In this document: in pieces, positions 18,700 to 27,566 of the stretch
Layout of the letters: each line of letters starts with the position of its first letter
Numbering within the stretch: position 1 is the first letter of the stretch
Source of the DNA: Acholeplasmataceae bacterium
Lineage (GTDB): Bacteria; Bacillota_I; Bacilli_A; Acholeplasmatales; Acholeplasmataceae
Assembly: GCA_018400755.1 (NCBI GenBank)
Contig: JAGYLU010000004.1
Coordinates: 1 to 62,108, forward strand
Direction: 5' to 3'
Length of the DNA: 62,108 bases
Made by a program: the position numbers and the translations under genes
Notes under the pieces: model-generated
Told to the model about the DNA's origin: nothing
Database searches by the model: none
The model's input: the letters and a program-made list of their open reading frames with translations, nothing else

Positions 18700-19359
18700 A
18701 TGAACCGATCCGAAGAGGATTATGTCAAAGTGATTTATGAGTTGTCCAACCGGAACAAGGCTGAAATGATCAAAACCAATGTGCTCGCTGAGCACTTTGG
18801 TTATACTGACCAGAGTGTCAATGAGATGGTGAACCGGCTTCAGAAGAAAGGGCTTTTGGATTTTGTTCCTTATAAAGGTGTGGCCCTGACACCATCCGGA
18901 GAAGCGGAAGCCATTAGGATGATCAGGTCACATCGGATCTGGGAAGTGTTCCTATCGGAAAAATTGCATATCCCTGCCAACCATGTCCATGAGGATGCGG
19001 AAATGCTTGAGCATGCGACCTCCGATCATGTCTTGAAAGCCCTCTACGACTTTCTTGGTAAACCCAAGCGCTGCCAGCACGGTAACCCGATTCCTGATTT
19101 TTCAGGCATGGTCGAGATTCCTGAGGACATCGCACTCTCTGATTGCGACCAAGGGGATGTGTTTATCCTTGAGCGGATCCGTGATGCGGATGGTCTGCTT
19201 CAGTTTCTTGAAGACAAATCCATCAGGCTCAGTGACCGCTTTGAAATCCACGCGAAAGATACGTTCAATCATCTGATTGAACTCAAGTGCGACAACCGCA
19301 CCATGACTTTGAGTCTTAAAACCGCCCGGATGCTCTTTGGAAGATGCGTATCGGCATAG
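18700..19359 (+). CDS. DtxR/MntR-family metal-dependent repressor
   Basis: A 219-residue regulator of the long DtxR type: N-terminal winged helix (about 10-70), a metal-binding dimerisation domain, and a C-terminal FeoA/SH3-like domain (about 145-219). Aligning by eye, the ligand region reads HEDAEMLEH, matching the E-x-x-E-H of MntR rather than the cysteine of DtxR, and the N-terminal EDY supplies the aspartate, though the MntR Glu11 position is lysine. Manganese is therefore the favoured effector. AAGGAAGG lies 8 bases before ATG 18700; an upstream GTG at 18691 overlaps that site. It likely represses its own operon through the palindrome at 17823. Confidence 0.88.
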   Translation: MNRSEEDYVKVIYELSNRNKAEMIKTNVLAEHFGYTDQSVNEMVNRLQKKGLLDFVPYKGVALTPSGEAEAIRMIRSHRIWEVFLSEKLHIPANHVHEDAEMLEHATSDHVLKALYDFLGKPKRCQHGNPIPDFSGMVEIPEDIALSDCDQGDVFILERIRDADGLLQFLEDKSIRLSDRFEIHAKDTFNHLIELKCDNRTMTLSLKTARMLFGRCVSA

Positions 19360-19377
19360 CATAGAAGGTGTTGACCC

Positions 19378-20694
19378 ATGAAGGACCCACAAATCATCAT
19401 ATCTGACAATCACATCCTCTCTTCTGATCTTCATGGCCATGACCTTATGGAAGCGTTTGGTGACTTGGAGCCATCTTTGAAAGAGACGTTTTGCAAAAAG
19501 GCCACAGATGACCGGTTGGCCGATTTGATGGCTTATCTCGAGCCTGAGGAGGCGACCTCGGTTCTTTCCTTGTTCGACCTTGACAGGCAACGGTCGATCC
19601 TTGAACGGATGGAACCCGATGACGCGGTCTTGGTCATCCGTGAGTTTGAAGACGATGAGCAAGAAACCATTCTTGATGGTCTTGAGAAGACCTCGGATCT
19701 GTTATCGCTCGCGACCTATGATGAGGATGAGACTGGCGCAGCCATGACACCGTTGATTCTCACATTTCATCCCGAAGATGACGTCAAACTGGTCACGAAG
19801 ACGGTCATCAGGAAAGCCCCGGAGGTTGAAAGCGTCAATACCCTCTTTGTCATTAGTGAGGATGGTCGTTTTCTTGGGGCAGTCACGCTAACCAAACTGA
19901 TCAGGACGAAAGCGCCGGCGATGATCTCATCGATCATGGCCGATATGCCCTTTGCCTATGATACGGATCTGATTACCAAGACGGTTGACAACATGCGAAA
20001 CTATGGCATCTATGACATGCCAGTCTGTGATGAACAAATGGTTTTGAAAGGGATCATCACCCTTGATGACGCCCTTGACATCTACCAGGAGGCTTCTAGG
20101 GAAGACTTTGAAAAGCTTGCTGCGCTGCCTGAGACCGAGGATGGGAAAGCATTCAAGGTCGCGATCCACAGATTGCCTTGGCTTGTCACATTGATGGCGC
20201 TGTCAGTTCCGATTGCCTTGGTCACCTCCATGTTCGAAGAGGTGATCAGCACAGTGGCAATCCTGATCCTGTTTCAGCCATTGATCCTTGGATCGGCTGG
20301 GAATGTGGCGACCCAGACACTCGCGGTCACCTTGAAATCAATCGCAACCGACTTTCAAGGGAAGACAAAGAATGCCATCCGTGAGATTATCACGGGGATG
20401 ATCAATGGGATGGTCATAGCCTTGATTGCCTTTCTGATGACCTATCTTTTTGCCATCTTGAACACATCATTGACGGAAACACCATTCGTCATGGCCCTCA
20501 TTGTCGGTCTTTCGCTATGGCTCACAGTCCTGATGGCACCAATCATCGCCTCAGTTGTACCTCTTGCCTTAAGTGGTCTAGGCGTTGACCCGGCGGTCGC
20601 CTCCGGACCTTTCATCACGACCTTGATCGACATCTCTGCGTTGATCATCTATTTCGGCTTGGCGACACTGATGCTTGGAGGTCTTGGTCTATGA
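19378..20694 (+). CDS. mgtE: Magnesium transporter MgtE, paralogue 1
   Basis: A 438-residue MgtE-type Mg2+ channel: superhelical N-domain (about 25-125), CBS pair that senses cytosolic Mg2+ (about 130-250), and a five-helix pore domain (about 265-438). The pore signatures PLILGSAGNVATQTLAVT and DPAVASGPFITTLID are intact, including the conserved aspartate in the last helix. The second paralogue overlaps it by 4 bases, so the two are made together. MgtE normally forms homodimers; the tandem layout hints at a heterodimer. Being downstream of the repressor gene links it to the same metal response. Confidence 0.93.
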   Translation: MKDPQIIISDNHILSSDLHGHDLMEAFGDLEPSLKETFCKKATDDRLADLMAYLEPEEATSVLSLFDLDRQRSILERMEPDDAVLVIREFEDDEQETILDGLEKTSDLLSLATYDEDETGAAMTPLILTFHPEDDVKLVTKTVIRKAPEVESVNTLFVISEDGRFLGAVTLTKLIRTKAPAMISSIMADMPFAYDTDLITKTVDNMRNYGIYDMPVCDEQMVLKGIITLDDALDIYQEASREDFEKLAALPETEDGKAFKVAIHRLPWLVTLMALSVPIALVTSMFEEVISTVAILILFQPLILGSAGNVATQTLAVTLKSIATDFQGKTKNAIREIITGMINGMVIALIAFLMTYLFAILNTSLTETPFVMALIVGLSLWLTVLMAPIIASVVPLALSGLGVDPAVASGPFITTLIDISALIIYFGLATLMLGGLGL

Positions 20695-22037
20695 ACCGAC
20701 AGACAAAGAGATTCCACATCCCTGGAAGCAATGACGCCCTCAGAAGAGCACTCAAAAACAAACATCCCTATGACCTTGCCTTGATCTATCTTGATCAAGG
20801 TGAGACCATCAAGGAACGGATGATTGCGGTTCTTGAGACCAAATCCTTGTCCGGTCTTTTCATTGAGTTCTCGTTTGAGAACCAGACCGATCTTTTGGAA
20901 CGTCTAGATGACAAAAGGCAAAAAGCGCTCTTTGAAGATCTCCCAACCGATGAGCTCAAGCAATATCTCGATCTTCTTGAGGCAAAGAGCATCCATGAGA
21001 TTCTAGCCAAAATCAGTCCGGTCAAAGCCAAAATCATGAGCCTTCTCTTACGGTATCAGGAGGACACAGCAGCATCGATCATGTCAGCTGATTTTATGAG
21101 TATCCCAGTCACGATGTCAATCAAAGATGCCACACAATCGATTATCAGACGTTCAAAAGACAGTGATTATCTTGATAAGGTGTTTGTTGTTGATGCTGAT
21201 GAAAGGCTTTGTGGAGCCATTAGCCTGGTACAACTCATTACTGCACGGGCAAGTCAGAGCCTAGATGAGATCAAGGTGCCGGTCAGACACGTGATTCCCT
21301 TTGACATGTCGATCGAAGAGACCATCAAAACGGTTGTCGACTATGACCAATCGGTGGTGCCAGTCGCAGACCAAGAACTGCGTTTGATTGGGATGATTAC
21401 CGCCGATGACATCTTCGATGAAATCATCGAAGAGATGGAAAGTGATTATCAGGGTATCGCGTTAATCAGAGACCATGACAATCAACTCTCAGCCTGGATG
21501 CGGTCCAGAAAACGTTTGCCTTGGCTGATGGTCGCTGTGTTCATGAACGTGATGATCGCCTTGTTTTTGTCAGTATTTGAAGCGACTGTTCTTGAGGTTG
21601 CCGCGCTCATTCTCTTTCAACCGATGATTCTCGGCATGGCCGGAAACATCGGAACCCAGGCCTTGGCGGTGACGATTCTTGGATTGCATCATGATGAGAT
21701 CGTCAGACACAAACTGATCAGCAAGCACCTCAAGAGAGAAACAATTGTCGGCATCCTGAACAGTCTGATCATGGCGGTATTGGCGTTTCTCTATGTCTAT
21801 CTCTTCATGACAGTCAACCCTTTGGGCAGTCAGGCACCGTTTGGTCTTGCCGTTGTTGTTTTCTGTGCGGTTTTTGTCTCAATGACAGTCTCAGCGATGA
21901 TTGGCGTGTTGATTCCAATGACACTTGATCATTTTGAGATTGACCCCGCGAGCGCGGCCGGACCGATCATGACCACTTTGAATGACCTGATTGCGTTGAT
22001 GGTTTACTTTGGGATTGCCACATTGGCCTTTCTCTGA
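20691..22037 (+). CDS. mgtE: Magnesium transporter MgtE, paralogue 2
   Basis: A 448-residue second MgtE with the same order of N-domain, CBS pair (about 135-260) and five-helix pore. Pore signatures are PMILGMAGNIGTQALAVT and DPASAAGPIMTTLND. It is clearly diverged from paralogue 1 in the N-domain and CBS segment but keeps the pore aspartate, so it is probably functional. Start ATG overlaps the upstream stop (ATGA). It ends the metal operon; no hairpin terminator follows and the next promoter starts within 20 bases. Confidence 0.93.
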   Translation: MNRQTKRFHIPGSNDALRRALKNKHPYDLALIYLDQGETIKERMIAVLETKSLSGLFIEFSFENQTDLLERLDDKRQKALFEDLPTDELKQYLDLLEAKSIHEILAKISPVKAKIMSLLLRYQEDTAASIMSADFMSIPVTMSIKDATQSIIRRSKDSDYLDKVFVVDADERLCGAISLVQLITARASQSLDEIKVPVRHVIPFDMSIEETIKTVVDYDQSVVPVADQELRLIGMITADDIFDEIIEEMESDYQGIALIRDHDNQLSAWMRSRKRLPWLMVAVFMNVMIALFLSVFEATVLEVAALILFQPMILGMAGNIGTQALAVTILGLHHDEIVRHKLISKHLKRETIVGILNSLIMAVLAFLYVYLFMTVNPLGSQAPFGLAVVVFCAVFVSMTVSAMIGVLIPMTLDHFEIDPASAAGPIMTTLNDLIALMVYFGIATLAFL

Positions 22038-22053
22038 ACCATCCTCTTCACTA

Positions 22054-22062
22054 TGGTATAAT
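22054..22062 (+). promoter_or_regulatory. Extended -10 promoter for M32 peptidase
   Basis: TGGTATAAT, with TATAAT at 22057-22062. An ATG at 22061 falls inside this box, so that codon cannot be the start of a transcript from here. Confidence 0.7.
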
Positions 22063-22096
22063 GATGATTGATAAATTCAGAAAGAAGGAACAACTC

Positions 22097-23587
22097 ATGG
22101 AACAAGCGATTCAAACGTATCTAGACATGCGCAAACGACTCAAGGCTTACGAGTATTTTGATTGGTTGGCGGGGTGGGACCGGGAAACCGAAGCCCCCAA
22201 AGGCTCACAGGCCTATTACTCCAAAATGGTCGAAGTGATGGCTTTGGAGCGCTATGCGCTGGAAAGCCAGGCGGACTATATGAACGCCATTGAAACCTTA
22301 TATGAACATCTTGATACCCTTGATCCTGATCTGAGAGTTGAGATCAAGAACGCCAACAAAGCCCTCAGGATGATCAAATGCGTCCCCAAAGATGAACTGA
22401 TTGCCTATCAGGTCTTGGTATCGGGCGCATCCAATGTTTGGGCACAAGCCAAAGACAATGATGATTTCGCTGCTTTTGAGAAGACCTTGGAACAGGTGAT
22501 CGCATTCAATCGCAAGCTCGTCAAATATCTTGAAACTGACACGTTGAAAGGTTATGATGTCCTGCTCGACCTATATGAGGAAGGCATGGGCGTCAAGGAC
22601 TATGATGCATTCTTCGATCACTTGAGGACAGAACTTGTCCCCTTTGTCAAAGAGGTCATGGACGCACCGAAAAAGACGTATCCAAGACGTCTGAAGAGTG
22701 CCAGATATCCCAAGGATCTCCAACATACGTTCTCGATGTATCTTCTTGATGTCTTCAAATACGATCAGTCCCATGGGGTTTTGAAGACCAGTGCTCACCC
22801 CTTCACATCCGGGGTGGCGAGCGTTGACACCAGAATCACCACCCATTACGATGAGACAAACATCACATCCTCGATTTTTTCGACCATTCATGAGATGGGA
22901 CATGCCATCTATGAGATGCAAAATGATCCCAAATACGACGAGACAAACCTCCATGGAGGCTCTAGTCTGGGCATTCATGAATCACAATCCCGTCTGTATG
23001 AGAACATGATCGGTCGTTCACGGGCGTTTTGGGACACCCATTACGGTGCCCTTGTCAATACCTTTCCCAAACAGCTTAAGAACATCTCACTCGACGATTT
23101 TTTCGGATACATCAATCAAGCCAAGCGCTCACTGATCAGGATTGAAGCTGATGAACTGACTTATGCCCTTCACGTCATGGTGAGATATGAGCTCGAGAAA
23201 GCGATGATCAATGGCCGTCTGAAAGTCAGTGATCTTCCCAAGAAATGGCGTCTTCTGATGGGTCGCTATGTCGGCAAGCGTCCGGCAAATGACAAAGAAG
23301 GTGTCCTTCAGGACATCCATTGGTCGTTTGGATCGATTGGCTATTTTCCGACCTATGCGCTAGGCTCGGCCTACGCCGCCCAGATCTATGATGCCATGGC
23401 CAAAGACCTAGACATCGATCAGTTGATCAGAACCAACCAGATCAGTGTCATCAACGCTTGGCTAAAGGATCATGTCCATCGCTTTGGTCAGTCCAAAACC
23501 CCCAAAGAAATCATCATGCACGCAACAGGCAAACCATTTGACCCCAGCTATTACGTGACCTATCTGAAAGACAAATTCCGTCCATAA
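22097..23587 (+). CDS. M32 metallocarboxypeptidase (Taq type)
   Basis: A 496-residue cytoplasmic zinc carboxypeptidase of the M32 family, which removes C-terminal residues from peptides. The zinc motif HEMGH is at residues 265-269, and the downstream glutamate ligand lies in the HESQSRLYEN segment, both standard for the family. The start was set at ATG 22097, with GAAGGA 7 bases upstream; the earlier ATG at 22061 lies within the -10 box. It forms an operon with the L-serine dehydratase 10 bases downstream, together pointing to amino-acid and peptide catabolism. Confidence 0.94.
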   Translation: MEQAIQTYLDMRKRLKAYEYFDWLAGWDRETEAPKGSQAYYSKMVEVMALERYALESQADYMNAIETLYEHLDTLDPDLRVEIKNANKALRMIKCVPKDELIAYQVLVSGASNVWAQAKDNDDFAAFEKTLEQVIAFNRKLVKYLETDTLKGYDVLLDLYEEGMGVKDYDAFFDHLRTELVPFVKEVMDAPKKTYPRRLKSARYPKDLQHTFSMYLLDVFKYDQSHGVLKTSAHPFTSGVASVDTRITTHYDETNITSSIFSTIHEMGHAIYEMQNDPKYDETNLHGGSSLGIHESQSRLYENMIGRSRAFWDTHYGALVNTFPKQLKNISLDDFFGYINQAKRSLIRIEADELTYALHVMVRYELEKAMINGRLKVSDLPKKWRLLMGRYVGKRPANDKEGVLQDIHWSFGSIGYFPTYALGSAYAAQIYDAMAKDLDIDQLIRTNQISVINAWLKDHVHRFGQSKTPKEIIMHATGKPFDPSYYVTYLKDKFRP

Positions 23588-23597
23588 GAGGTCATTC

Positions 23598-24812
23598 ATG
23601 CATTCATTAAGGGCTCTTTATCAAGTCGGACATGGGCCATCCTCGTCACATACGATGGGTCCCGCCAAGGCGGTATCCGTTGTTTCATCCCGTCATCCTG
23701 ACGCCGAACGTCTTGACATTCTTTTGTATAATTCTTTGGCTTTGACAGGTAAAGGACATCTGACTGAAGAGGCCATCAAGGAGACAGCTGAACCACTTGA
23801 GGTGTCTTTTTCATCATCGATTGATCTGAACAAACATCCCAACACATTGGTCATCGATGTGATTCGACATGAGTCAAAGATTGCCTCGTATGAAGTCCAA
23901 AGTGTCGGTGGCGGACGTATTGTCTTTGTCGGTGAGCCAAGCGGGGAAGAAGATGTCTATTTTCATCACTCCTATAAAGAAATCAAACAATACTGCAAAG
24001 CCAACAAACTCTCGCTTTTCGATTATGTCATCAGGATGGAAGGACCGGAGATCGTTTCTTTTCTGGAAACCATCTGGGAGACCATGAAAGAGGCTGTCGA
24101 ACGAGGTCTTAAGGCTGAAGGAGTGCTTCCGGGACCACTCAAACTGAAACGGAAAGCCAAAGTCCTATATGAGAAAGTACTTCCAATTGAGGTACCGGAA
24201 ATTCTTGAGAACCGGCTTGTGAGCAGTTATGCATTCGCCGTGAGCGAAGAGAATGCCGGGGGCGGCATCATTGTCACCGCTCCGACGTGCGGGGCGTGTG
24301 GGGTTTTGCCGGCTGTATTATACTACATGCATAAGCGGTATGCGTTTATTGACCATGACCGAATCATCGAAGGACTCGCGGTCGCGGGTCTGATTGGCAA
24401 TCTGATCAAACACAATGCATCCATCAGTGGAGCCGTTGCCGGCTGTCAGGCGGAAATAGGAAGCGCATGTTCAATGGCAGCAGCGGCGCATGCCACATTG
24501 TTCAGATTGTCACCGGATCAGGTCGAATACGCCGCTGAGGTCGCGATGGAACATCATCTTGGACTTACCTGTGATCCCGTCAATGGATATGTCCAGATTC
24601 CTTGTATCGAACGCAATGCGGTGGCAGCGCTCAGAGCGATTGATGCGTGTGGTTTGTCATTCTTTCTGACAGATTCCCGTAGGATTTCTTTTGATACGGT
24701 CATCAAGACAATGTATCAGACCGGACTGGACATGCATTCATCCTACAAGGAAACGTCAGAGGGCGGTCTGGCCAAGCACTATTTGGAGGATGACGATGTC
24801 AACTGCTGGTAA
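23598..24812 (+). CDS. sdaA: L-serine ammonia-lyase, iron-sulfur type, single chain
   Basis: A 404-residue single-polypeptide L-serine dehydratase converting L-serine to pyruvate and ammonia with a [4Fe-4S] cluster. The beta-domain motif GHGPSSSHTMGP is at about residues 11-22, and the alpha-domain carries cluster cysteines in PTCGACG, GCQAEIGSACSM and CDPVNGYVQIPCIERN. The protein ends in NCW, placing a cysteine second from last; in Legionella LSD a C-terminal cysteine folds into the active site as a cluster ligand, so this tail may do the same. An AAGAGG site precedes ATG 23598. It overlaps the next gene by 17 bases. Confidence 0.94.
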   Translation: MHSLRALYQVGHGPSSSHTMGPAKAVSVVSSRHPDAERLDILLYNSLALTGKGHLTEEAIKETAEPLEVSFSSSIDLNKHPNTLVIDVIRHESKIASYEVQSVGGGRIVFVGEPSGEEDVYFHHSYKEIKQYCKANKLSLFDYVIRMEGPEIVSFLETIWETMKEAVERGLKAEGVLPGPLKLKRKAKVLYEKVLPIEVPEILENRLVSSYAFAVSEENAGGGIIVTAPTCGACGVLPAVLYYMHKRYAFIDHDRIIEGLAVAGLIGNLIKHNASISGAVAGCQAEIGSACSMAAAAHATLFRLSPDQVEYAAEVAMEHHLGLTCDPVNGYVQIPCIERNAVAALRAIDACGLSFFLTDSRRISFDTVIKTMYQTGLDMHSSYKETSEGGLAKHYLEDDDVNCW

Positions 24813-26070
24813 AACCCATCTGATCACGGCGAGTGATCTTGATTACAAAGCCCAAGGCGTTGCCCGTTTGGATGGGAAAGTGATCTTCGTACCGGGTCTG
24901 ATCGATGGTGAGACGGCCTTGGTCGAGATGGTGTCATCAGGCAATCGATATCAAAGCGCACATATTTTGAGAATCAAAGACAAAAGTCCTGACCGGATCA
25001 GTGATGGCATTGAGTTCCAAAGTGCGGACATGGCCCATATCAGCCATCAAAAACGGCTCTTGTGGCAACAAAAGATCACCGAACAGACGTTTATGAAAAT
25101 TGGGGGGATGAAGATCCATGCCCAAGAGACCATCACCGACGGCATCGATTGTTTTTACCGCCAAAAGTCCGTTTTTCATGTCATGGACCAGCCTACCCTC
25201 TCCCTTGGTCTTTTCGCTCCTAGAAACGACGGATTGAAAGCGGTGGAGCAGTTCATTCTATCCGATGAGCTGACGAACCGGATCGTCGGAATCATCCATA
25301 AGGCGGCCGTCACAATCAGACCCAAAGACCTCCGGCACGTGGTCATCAGGACCAATGGTCATGATCAGGCCATCGTCACGTTGGTCACATCCAATCCATC
25401 CGTTTCCGCGGTTCAAAAGATCACTCTGGTCTTATCATCGATCAAAGAAATCAAAGGCGTCATGGCGAACGTCCACGACGATCGCCGGGTCATTCTCAAA
25501 GGTGACTCGGTTGTTCTCTACGGTGAAAATGCGCTTTTGATATCCATCAATCATGTTGATGTCATCATCAATGACACCGCTTTTTTCCAGATCAACCCGC
25601 CCGTGGCCCGTTTGGCCTATGACATCATCAAGGAGGCTTTCAAGGAAGTCAACCATGTCATCGATGCCTATGCCGGGGTTGGTGCAATTGGCTTCGCACT
25701 CTATGGGCATGTGAATCGCGTGACCATGATCGATGCCTCAAAAAGCAATGTCGAGGTCGCCAGGGACAGTGTCAAAAGGCATCATCTCAAAGGCGTTGAT
25801 GTCATGCGTGGAAGACTTGAGGAGATGAGGTTGCCAAACGCGGATGCCTTGGTCGTTGACCCCCCAAGAAACGGTCTCATGCCGGCATTCACTGAAGCCC
25901 TTTTAGTCTCGGACATACCCCAAATCGCTTATCTTTCCTGCGATGTCAAGACATTGGCCAGGGATGCAAGGATGCTTGCTTCTGCCTATCAAATTGATCG
26001 TGTTTATCCGATTGCGATGTTTCCCAAAACGTCATCCCTTGAGACACTTGTTCTTTTCAAGAGGCATTGA
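24796..26070 (+). CDS. RlmD/TrmA-like RNA uracil-5-methyltransferase
   Basis: A 424-residue SAM-dependent methyltransferase of the RumA/RlmCD family that would form 5-methyluridine in 23S rRNA (or tRNA). An N-terminal TRAM domain (about 5-60) and a Rossmann domain with DAYAGVGAIG, VVDPPRNGL and the nucleophile motif YLSCDVKTLARD are visible. The usual N-terminal four-cysteine [4Fe-4S] cluster motif is absent: the matching segment (about residues 70-90) has no cysteines. ATG 24796 is chosen because GGAGG lies 6 bases upstream; longer in-frame starts run back inside the dehydratase gene. The specific uridine target cannot be told from sequence. Confidence 0.88.
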   Translation: MSTAGKTHLITASDLDYKAQGVARLDGKVIFVPGLIDGETALVEMVSSGNRYQSAHILRIKDKSPDRISDGIEFQSADMAHISHQKRLLWQQKITEQTFMKIGGMKIHAQETITDGIDCFYRQKSVFHVMDQPTLSLGLFAPRNDGLKAVEQFILSDELTNRIVGIIHKAAVTIRPKDLRHVVIRTNGHDQAIVTLVTSNPSVSAVQKITLVLSSIKEIKGVMANVHDDRRVILKGDSVVLYGENALLISINHVDVIINDTAFFQINPPVARLAYDIIKEAFKEVNHVIDAYAGVGAIGFALYGHVNRVTMIDASKSNVEVARDSVKRHHLKGVDVMRGRLEEMRLPNADALVVDPPRNGLMPAFTEALLVSDIPQIAYLSCDVKTLARDARMLASAYQIDRVYPIAMFPKTSSLETLVLFKRH

Positions 26071-26100
26071 GCAAGGGGCTTATGAATCAAAAAAGCCAAA

Positions 26101-26122
26101 AAAAAAGCGCTCATTGAGCGCT
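26101..26122 (-). terminator. Intrinsic terminator of MBL gene (minus strand)
   Basis: AGCGCTC (26106-26112) pairs with GAGCGCT (26116-26122). Read on the - strand it is followed by a run of T from 26105 down to about 26097. The - strand stop codon lies within the stem. Confidence 0.85.
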
Positions 26123-26720
26123 AGCCTCTGACAAATGGATTGTGTTGTTTCTCATGGCCGATGGTGGTCTTTCGGCCATGTCCCGGATAGACAACAGTTG
26201 ACTCTCCAAGGAGACGATAGAGTTTCTTGACACTGTGATAAAGGTCTTTGCTGCTGGCTTTTGGAATATCGGTCCTGCCGATGCTTTGGTAGAATAAGGT
26301 GTCACCTGAGAACAGGATGTCTTCTATCAGATAACATAGACCGCCTTCGGAATGCCCTGGGGTCCCAATCACCTTGAAAGACATGGTTGGACATGTGATG
26401 TTATCGCCATCAGTGACGGTTCGATCAAATTCGACCGCTCTGTCCAGACGACTCAACGTTGTGTCTAGCAACCAGTCTTCATCCGCCTTTGAGACGTAGA
26501 CAGGCGCACCGGTTTGTGCTTTTAAGGCCATGACACCACCGATATGATCAAAGTGACCATGCGTCAGCAAAATGGCATCAACGACCACGCCGGATGCTTG
26601 GATAAAATCCAACAGGACATCATCAGGCGCGCCGGGATCGATGACAACGGCATGCTGGCGATTGACCAATATATAACAATTGCTTCTGAGGTTTGTCGTG
26701 ATGAATGTCTTGATTTCCAT
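26121..26720 (-). CDS. MBL-fold hydrolase (glyoxalase II-like)
   Basis: A 199-residue metallo-beta-lactamase-fold protein. The metal motif THGHFDHIGG is at about residues 54-63, followed by GTPGHSEGG (about 118) and the late VVYPGHGRKT (about 175), giving the full set of histidine ligands of glyoxalase II-like hydrolases. The substrate is unknown; many relatives act on thioesters. It converges with the RNA methyltransferase gene and diverges from secG. No ribosome site of note is visible before ATG 26720, although secG regulatory DNA lies in the same gap. Confidence 0.88.
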   Translation of the reverse strand: MEIKTFITTNLRSNCYILVNRQHAVVIDPGAPDDVLLDFIQASGVVVDAILLTHGHFDHIGGVMALKAQTGAPVYVSKADEDWLLDTTLSRLDRAVEFDRTVTDGDNITCPTMSFKVIGTPGHSEGGLCYLIEDILFSGDTLFYQSIGRTDIPKASSKDLYHSVKKLYRLLGESTVVYPGHGRKTTIGHEKQHNPFVRG

Positions 26721-26802
26721 AGGATCACCCGCATCAAGTATATCATGAGTTCGATCATGACCACCCTTTTTGGCATAAAAGGTGCTTTAACAGTTGATGT
26801 GA

Positions 26803-26831
26803 TTGACAAAGACGCTGTCATTTGTTAAAAT
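26803..26831 (+). promoter_or_regulatory. secG promoter
   Basis: TTGACA (26803-26808), 17-base spacer, TAAAAT (26826-26831) with TG upstream. Confidence 0.75.
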
Positions 26832-26858
26832 GAATTGGATTTCTAGGAGGAATACATT

Positions 26859-27086
26859 ATGATCTGGGTTGACTTTATCGCCATCATCTCCGGAGTGCTC
26901 CTGATTACGGCCGTTTTGCTGCAAAGCTCGCAAGACGACATCAAGGATGCCTTCTCTGGTGAAAAATCAGAATTGTTCAAAAACAAGAAAACCCGCGGAT
27001 TCGAATTGGTTCTCGTTCGCGCAACCTTGATTTTCGCAGTTCTACTCGTCGCGTCAGTCTTGCTTTCGAACAACCTGCCGCGCTGA
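26859..27086 (+). CDS. secG: Preprotein translocase subunit SecG
   Basis: A 75-residue protein with two membrane helices (about residues 3-22 and 50-70) separated by a polar loop, the layout of SecG, the small accessory subunit of the SecYEG channel. The LLQSSQDDIKDAFSG segment after helix 1 matches the family Gly/Ser-rich linker with QSS. TAGGAGG gives a strong ribosome site. A promoter and a terminator flank it, so it is monocistronic. Confidence 0.9.
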   Translation: MIWVDFIAIISGVLLITAVLLQSSQDDIKDAFSGEKSELFKNKKTRGFELVLVRATLIFAVLLVASVLLSNNLPR

Positions 27087-27103
27087 TGCCAGACGGGTTC
27101 ACG

Positions 27104-27132
27104 AAAGAGTGTTTCAGTAGGAACACTTTTTT
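27104..27132 (+). terminator. secG terminator
   Basis: AGTGTTTC (27108-27115) pairs with GGAACACT (27120-27127, one G-T pair) across an AGTA loop, then TTTTT. Confidence 0.85.
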
Positions 27133-27179
27133 CATGTGTCACTTATGTTGATATTTTAGGTCAAATTCCGATCACGGTT

Positions 27180-27208
27180 TTGACAAATTCGAAAGAATCA
27201 TATATAAT
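27180..27208 (+). promoter_or_regulatory. rpsU promoter
   Basis: TTGACA (27180-27185) and TATAAT (27203-27208) with exactly 17 bases between: full consensus. Confidence 0.9.
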
Positions 27209-27248
27209 AGACAAGGCTTATAAACCAAAGCGTGGAAGGAGGGTTGAC

Positions 27249-27422
27249 ATGTCAAAAACAGTCGTAAGAAAAGATGAATCAATTGAAGACGCTTTGCGTC
27301 GATTCAAACGTGATGTCTCCAAGTCAGGTACCCTCGCAGAAGCACGCAAAAAACAATTTTACGTCAAACCGAGCGTCGACAAGAAAATGCGTCAACGGGC
27401 CAATCGGGCAAAGAAGAAATAA
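27249..27422 (+). CDS. rpsU: 30S ribosomal protein S21
   Basis: A 57-residue, highly basic S21 that binds near the 3' end of 16S rRNA and helps recognise Shine-Dalgarno sites. [34 protein letters not shown] is the standard opening. The ATG at 27249 has AAGGAGGG upstream; a longer reading from 27180 would begin inside the -35 box and is rejected. A consensus promoter before it and an intrinsic terminator after it make it an independent unit. Confidence 0.96.
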   Translation: MSKTVVRKDESIEDALRRFKRDVSKSGTLAEARKKQFYVKPSVDKKMRQRANRAKKK

Positions 27423-27439
27423 TCATTCATCGTGAAAAT

Positions 27440-27459
27440 GCACCTTTGGGTGCTTTTTT
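27440..27459 (+). terminator. rpsU terminator
   Basis: GCACC (27440-27444) pairs with GGTGC (27449-27453), then T6. Confidence 0.85.
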
Positions 27460-27533
27460 ATGCATGAAAGGCCAGTCAATCTGTCATTCTCTTTCATTTA
27501 CATGATCCAGGTTTATGAATTTTGCTTAAAATT

Positions 27534-27542
27534 TGGTATAAT
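27534..27542 (+). promoter_or_regulatory. Extended -10 promoter for phoH block
   Basis: TGGTATAAT, TATAAT at 27537-27542. It starts a block of overlapping genes reaching to trmK. Confidence 0.75.
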
Positions 27543-27566
27543 AAAGTGTTGTAAGGAGCGGATGTA

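Noticed and set aside
22061-22096. Earlier ATG for the M32 peptidase
   Set aside because: It lies inside the -10 box, so it cannot be on a transcript from that promoter; ATG 22097 has the ribosome site.
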